Source of the DNA: Arenicella sp.
Lineage (GTDB): Bacteria; Pseudomonadota; Gammaproteobacteria; Arenicellales; Arenicellaceae
Assembly (NCBI GenBank): GCA_023299895.1
Contig: JALZWI010000127.1
Coordinates: forward strand, 1 to 9,088
DNA length: 9,088 nt
Direction of reading: 5' to 3'
The position numbers and the translations under genes were made by a program. Each line of letters starts with the position of its first letter. The stretch's first letter is position 1. Under the pieces are notes generated by a model that saw only the letters and a list, made by a program, of their open reading frames with translations, was not told where the DNA came from and ran no database searches. Of this stretch, positions 5,663 to 9,088 are shown piece by piece.

Positions 5663-6625
5663 TTGAACTCCTTTGAATCACACATTCCTGTCCTTAAGCG
5701 AGAGGCTCTCGCCGCGTTAAATATAAAAAGAAATGGCTTTTATGTTGACGCGACTTTAGGGCGTGCAGGTCACGCCCAAGCAATTGCAGAGCAATTGGGC
5801 GAAGAAGGCAGTTTGGTTTGCCTGGATCGTGACCCGAGAGCAGTTGAATTGGGTCAGCAGATATTTAATAGTGATCAGCGTGTACAGATCATGCAAGGTG
5901 AGTTTGCTCGTATGCAAAAATTACTCAGTGCGTTAACTGAAAATAGAAAAGTAGATGGCATTCTAATGGACTTAGGGGTTTCGTCGCCACAGCTTGATCA
6001 AGCTGAGCGAGGCTTTAGTTTTATGCGCGATGGTGATTTGGATATGCGTATGGATCCAACTCAAGGCGAATCAGCGGCGCAGTGGTTGGCGCGAGTCGAA
6101 GAAGCCGATTTGGTGAAAGTGTTGTTTGAGTTTGGTGAAGAGAAGTTCGCGCGACGTATTGCTAATGCCATTGTGCTAACACGAGCTGAGACCAAAATCG
6201 AAAGCACATTACAGCTGGCTAGCATTATTGAGCAAAGCATTCCTAAGAAAGACAAGCATAAGCACCCAGCTACTCGTTCATTTCAGGCAATACGTCTGCA
6301 TGTCAATCAAGAGTTACGCCAAATCAGTGAGGCTTTGCCGCAAGCAGTAGAGCTGTTAAATGAAGGTGGGCGCATAGCGGTGATTAGCTTCCATTCATTG
6401 GAGGACCGGATTGTGAAGCGTTTTCTGCGTTCATTATCTACGCCTAACTTGCCGCCGAAAAACATTCCGATCAGTGAAGATGCGTATAAAACGCCATTAA
6501 AATTAATTGGCCGTGCTATTAAACCCAGCAACGAAGAAGTCAAAGCAAATCCAAGGGCGCGTAGCTCGGTATTGCGTATCGCTGAGCGCACTGAAATTGC
6601 CTATTCTGTTCCGGCGGGTGGTTAG
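5663..6625 (+). CDS. rsmH: 16S rRNA (cytosine-1402 N4) methyltransferase RsmH (MraW)
   Basis: RsmH transfers a methyl group from S-adenosylmethionine to N4 of C1402 in the ribosomal decoding centre. The start is TTG 5663, with AGGGG (5651-5655) seven bases upstream. It yields 320 residues beginning MNSFESHIPVL, which fits the family opening (E. coli 313). The longer ATG-initiated frame from 5429 lies inside mraZ and encodes nothing family-like before this point. Motifs are the AdoMet site VDATLGRAGHA (28-38), LDRDPRA (54-60), GILMDLGVSSPQLD (99-112), ERGFSF and the MRMDP loop (115-132), RSFQAIRLHVNQEL (205-218) and ISFHSLEDRIVKRF (241-254). The C-terminus has NPRARSSVLRIAER. It is intact, and is followed by ftsL after a single base, so it is translated from the dcw transcript. 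Confidence 0.97.
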   Translation: MNSFESHIPVLKREALAALNIKRNGFYVDATLGRAGHAQAIAEQLGEEGSLVCLDRDPRAVELGQQIFNSDQRVQIMQGEFARMQKLLSALTENRKVDGILMDLGVSSPQLDQAERGFSFMRDGDLDMRMDPTQGESAAQWLARVEEADLVKVLFEFGEEKFARRIANAIVLTRAETKIESTLQLASIIEQSIPKKDKHKHPATRSFQAIRLHVNQELRQISEALPQAVELLNEGGRIAVISFHSLEDRIVKRFLRSLSTPNLPPKNIPISEDAYKTPLKLIGRAIKPSNEEVKANPRARSSVLRIAERTEIAYSVPAGG

Positions 6626-6626
6626 C

Positions 6627-6956
6627 ATGCGAGATAGTGTGATGTGGTTTTTAGTTTGCAGTGTCTTGGTTAGTGCTTTATCAGTGGTGTCAGTACGACA
6701 TAAGCATCGTATTGCCTATACGCATTATCAGTCTGAACAATCCAGACGAGATGCTTTAAGTGACGAGTGGGGACAGTTGCTGATTGAAGAGAATTTGTGG
6801 GCGTTCCCACACCGAATTGAAAAAGACGCGATTGATGTATTGTCTATGCGAGCTCCTGAGTCAAACGAAACAGAATTTGTGGGTTTGCAGGGTTCTTTAA
6901 ATGGTTCCATTAGATTAAATGGTACTGCTGGGGAGGCGCTAAATAGTGAACAATAA
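6627..6956 (+). CDS. ftsL: Cell division protein FtsL
   Basis: FtsL is a small bitopic membrane protein that joins FtsB and FtsQ and helps activate septal peptidoglycan synthesis by FtsWI. The start is ATG 6627, one base after the rsmH stop; a frame open from 6507 lies inside rsmH and is not used. The product has 109 residues (E. coli 121): a very short cytoplasmic end, one membrane helix (about 5-23, WFLVCSVLVSALSVVSV), then a coiled-coil-prone polar stretch (25-58) with RRD and ending EENLWAF, and the family motif region HRIEKDAIDVLSMRAP (62-77). Sequence is poorly conserved in this family, so the call rests on topology, that motif and its place between rsmH and ftsI. The final 11 bases overlap ftsI. 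Confidence 0.93.
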   Translation: MRDSVMWFLVCSVLVSALSVVSVRHKHRIAYTHYQSEQSRRDALSDEWGQLLIEENLWAFPHRIEKDAIDVLSMRAPESNETEFVGLQGSLNGSIRLNGTAGEALNSEQ

Positions 6957-8802
6957 AAAAGCTAAAGGCGCTTCACTGAAAAAAACAGCGATCGTAACGA
7001 ATAAGAGAAAAACGCGTGAGAGTAGCGGTGCGGCAAAAGCCAACAAAGATTTAGTGTTGCCTGTATCGAGTTGGCGTTACAAGACCATTGCAGTGGTTTT
7101 TATGTGTATGTTTGGTGCGCTGATAACGCGCGCGGTATTTTTGCAGATAATTGATACCGAATATCTCCAATCGCAGGGTGATGCTCGTTATTTACGTGTG
7201 CAAAAAGAACTGCCGACTCGCGGAATGATTGTTGACCGCAATGATCAGCCATTGGCAATCAGTACTCCCGTTGATTCGATTTGGATGCACCCAGCTACTA
7301 TTTTAGGTCAGCAAGATGAGTATGCCTACAAAAAACTTTCTGAATTATTGGGTCTGAAAAGAGATGATATTTTAGTTAAGGCTGAACAATATAAGACTAA
7401 GCAGTTTGTCTATTTAAAGCGACAAATGTCGCCGCTCTTGGCTCAGCAGGTTTTGGATTTAAATGTTCCTGGAATTGAGAGTGTTCGTGAATATAAGCGT
7501 TACTATCCCGCGGGGCCAGTTTTGGGTCACTTGTTGGGGTTTACTAATATTGACAATGAAGGTCAAGAGGGTCTAGAGCTTGCCTACAACAAAGAACTGA
7601 CTGGCAGACCAGGGCGCACCCAAGTATTGCAAGACAAGGTCGGTCATGTGGTTGAGTATGTTGAGCAGTTAGAAGCTGTTGAGCATGGCAAGACTATTAA
7701 ATTAAGTATTGATGCCAGAATCCAATATTTGGCTTATCGATATCTGCAAGCAGCGGTAAAAAAGCACCAAGCGAGTAGCGCCTCATTGGTCGCCTTAGAT
7801 GCCAAAACCGGTGAAGTGTTGGCGATGGTGAGCGCGCCTGACTTTAATCCAAATGATCGTTCAGATCTTACTAGTTCACGCTTTCGTAATCGTTCAATTA
7901 CTGACTCATTTGAACCGGGTTCAGTCATGAAGCCTTTTACGGTAGCAATGGCATTGGATGAGGGTGTGGTTAATCCAGACACGCTGATTGATACTGAGCC
8001 AGGTCACTTATACATCGGTCGTAGCCGTGTTAACGATACGAAAAATCACGGTATTCTTTCTACTTCGGAAGTGATAAAAAAATCAAGCAATGTTGGGTCC
8101 GCCAAGATTGCCATGATGCTTGAGCCAATTGATCTCTATAATGTTTATAAAGACTTGGGTTTTGGCGCGACAAATGATCTAAAGCTACAGGGCGAAAGTA
8201 AGGGTATTTTAGTTAAGAGAAAAGAGTGGAGACCAATTGAGCACGCGACACTATCTTACGGTTATGGTCTCTCAATTACCGCCTTGCAATTAGCGCGATC
8301 TTATCAAGCATTAGCTAATGAAGGGGTGCTATTACCTGTTAGTTTTGCGCCTGTCGATGAAGCACCCAAAGGTCTGCAGGTTTTCAAAAAAGATACAGTG
8401 GATGCAGTTGCAAAAATGATGGAGAGCGTCGTAGGTGAGGGCGGTACGGCACCAAAAGCGCAGGTGGAACAATTTCGCGTGGCAGGCAAAACAGGTACCT
8501 CACATAGAGTTGAAAACGGTCAATATCAAGACGACAGTTATATGTCTGTTTTTGCTGGTTTTGCACCGGTGAGCGATCCGGAAATTGTCTTAGTCGTGAC
8601 GGTAGATGACCCTAGGGGAATTGATTATTACGGCGGATTGGTTGCCGCGCCGGTATTTTCTAAGGTTGTAGAGGGTGCTTTACGATTTCGTGATGTGCCA
8701 CCTGATGCAATTCAAACTATTGAACTAGAAGCCGAGCCATTGAAGTTGATGATCACGCGTCCAGAACCATTGGCAGTGTTAACTCAAGAGGCAGTAGAAT
8801 GA
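6946..8802 (+). CDS. ftsI: Septal peptidoglycan transpeptidase FtsI (PBP3)
   Basis: FtsI cross-links peptide stems of new septal peptidoglycan and is a beta-lactam target; it works with FtsW. The start is GTG 6946, inside the ftsL end, with GGGAGG (6931-6936) nine bases upstream. The product has 618 residues (E. coli 588). It has a long basic cytoplasmic tail (1-44), a membrane helix (about 46-69, ending FLQII), the PBP dimerisation/pedestal region with RGMIVDRNDQPLA (residues 92-104), and the transpeptidase domain: active-site SVMK (S326, K329), SSN (380-382) and KTG (515-517). All three catalytic boxes are intact. The extra length over E. coli comes from the N-terminal tail and the C-terminus after the fold. 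The stop overlaps the murE start (ATGA), which suggests translational coupling. Confidence 0.97.
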   Translation: MNNKKAKGASLKKTAIVTNKRKTRESSGAAKANKDLVLPVSSWRYKTIAVVFMCMFGALITRAVFLQIIDTEYLQSQGDARYLRVQKELPTRGMIVDRNDQPLAISTPVDSIWMHPATILGQQDEYAYKKLSELLGLKRDDILVKAEQYKTKQFVYLKRQMSPLLAQQVLDLNVPGIESVREYKRYYPAGPVLGHLLGFTNIDNEGQEGLELAYNKELTGRPGRTQVLQDKVGHVVEYVEQLEAVEHGKTIKLSIDARIQYLAYRYLQAAVKKHQASSASLVALDAKTGEVLAMVSAPDFNPNDRSDLTSSRFRNRSITDSFEPGSVMKPFTVAMALDEGVVNPDTLIDTEPGHLYIGRSRVNDTKNHGILSTSEVIKKSSNVGSAKIAMMLEPIDLYNVYKDLGFGATNDLKLQGESKGILVKRKEWRPIEHATLSYGYGLSITALQLARSYQALANEGVLLPVSFAPVDEAPKGLQVFKKDTVDAVAKMMESVVGEGGTAPKAQVEQFRVAGKTGTSHRVENGQYQDDSYMSVFAGFAPVSDPEIVLVVTVDDPRGIDYYGGLVAAPVFSKVVEGALRFRDVPPDAIQTIELEAEPLKLMITRPEPLAVLTQEAVE

Positions 8803-9088
8803 CCTATTCAATGCCTCTGAATCAGTTGCTTAGCGTGCTTTCAATTGAGGTTGTACAAGAGGCCGTGGTCACAGAGTTGATCATAGATAGCCGCAAAGTG
8901 TCTGCTGGTAATTTATTTATTGCTTATCCTGGCGAGACTGTAGATGGACGAGCCTTTATTGAGGCGGCTCAAGTAGCTGGCGCTACAGCGGTATTGTATG
9001 AGGCGGGTGAATATCAATTGCCAAGCACGATCACTATTCCCGCTTACCCCGTATCTGGTTTGCAAGCTAAGGTGGGTGTGTTGGCGCA
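8799..9088 (+). CDS. murE: UDP-MurNAc-tripeptide synthetase MurE (3' end outside window)
   Basis: MurE adds the third residue, meso-diaminopimelate in most gram-negative bacteria, to UDP-MurNAc-L-Ala-D-Glu. Only about the first 96 codons are present. The N-terminal substrate-binding domain is recognisable: ELIIDSRKVSAGNLFIAYPG (residues about 27-46), then DGRAFIEAAQVAGATAVLYE, matching the Mur ligase family pattern DSR.V.PGdlF...G...DG..Fi..A...GA.avl. The ATG-binding site is AAGAGG (8786-8791), seven bases upstream, and the start overlaps the ftsI stop. The ATP site and the residues that choose the third amino acid lie beyond the window, so substrate is inferred from gene order. MurF has a similar N-terminal domain, but position after ftsI favours MurE. 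Confidence 0.93.
   Translation, partial: MTYSMPLNQLLSVLSIEVVQEAVVTELIIDSRKVSAGNLFIAYPGETVDGRAFIEAAQVAGATAVLYEAGEYQLPSTITIPAYPVSGLQAKVGVLA

Noticed and set aside
6507..6626. Upstream extension of ftsL
   Set aside because: It lies within rsmH; ATG 6627 gives the expected short cytoplasmic end followed by the membrane helix.
1..9088. Mobile elements, CRISPR arrays, tRNA genes or a new defence system
   Set aside because: No transposase, integrase, regularly spaced repeats, tRNA cloverleaf or toxin-antitoxin-like pair could be found on either strand by reading; the content is housekeeping genes plus one pseudogene and one CsgG-family gene.

Overview
The window reads as chromosomal DNA from a gammaproteobacterium of moderate to low GC content. 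This rests on three things: a class A RNase P RNA gene directly upstream of the division and cell-wall (dcw) cluster, an arrangement known from Pseudomonas; the gene order mraZ-rsmH-ftsL-ftsI-murE; and a membrane-bound class 2 dihydroorotate dehydrogenase close to the E. coli type. Genus cannot be assigned from what is visible.

Layout, left to right. Positions 1-1516 hold the 3' part of an Atm1/ABCB7-type ABC exporter (half-transporter, glutathione-type substrates). Positions 1565-2266 hold the eroded remains of an OafA-like acyltransferase: the membrane acyltransferase start and the last SGNH block survive, the middle is gone, and the reading frame carries two compensating frameshifts and stop codons. 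pyrD follows (2352-3437), preceded by an inverted repeat that encloses an eight-codon ORF. Facing pyrD, and ending 17 bases from it, is an exported CsgG-family protein on the minus strand (3455-4243) with its own good promoter. The rnpB RNA (about 4393-4810) runs divergently from it and ends at an unusually long hairpin terminator (4823-4897).

From 4898 to 5196 there is no gene. This stretch is the control region of the dcw operon: a sigma70-type promoter (5072-5100), four GTGG repeats at exact 10-bp spacing that form a MraZ autoregulatory operator, and, further upstream, an FNR-like box and a perfect dyad of unknown function. The operon then runs without gaps to the window end: mraZ, rsmH (TTG start), ftsL, ftsI (GTG start, overlapping ftsL) and the first third or less of murE (ATGA overlap with ftsI). 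MraZ senses or limits operon expression, RsmH methylates 16S rRNA, FtsL and FtsI act in the septal peptidoglycan machine, and MurE makes the precursor.

Most of the window is conserved housekeeping sequence. I see no undescribed defence, mobile or biosynthetic system. The points most worth a second look are the decayed acyltransferase, the MraZ operator array, the pyrD leader structure and the non-lipidated CsgG-family protein.
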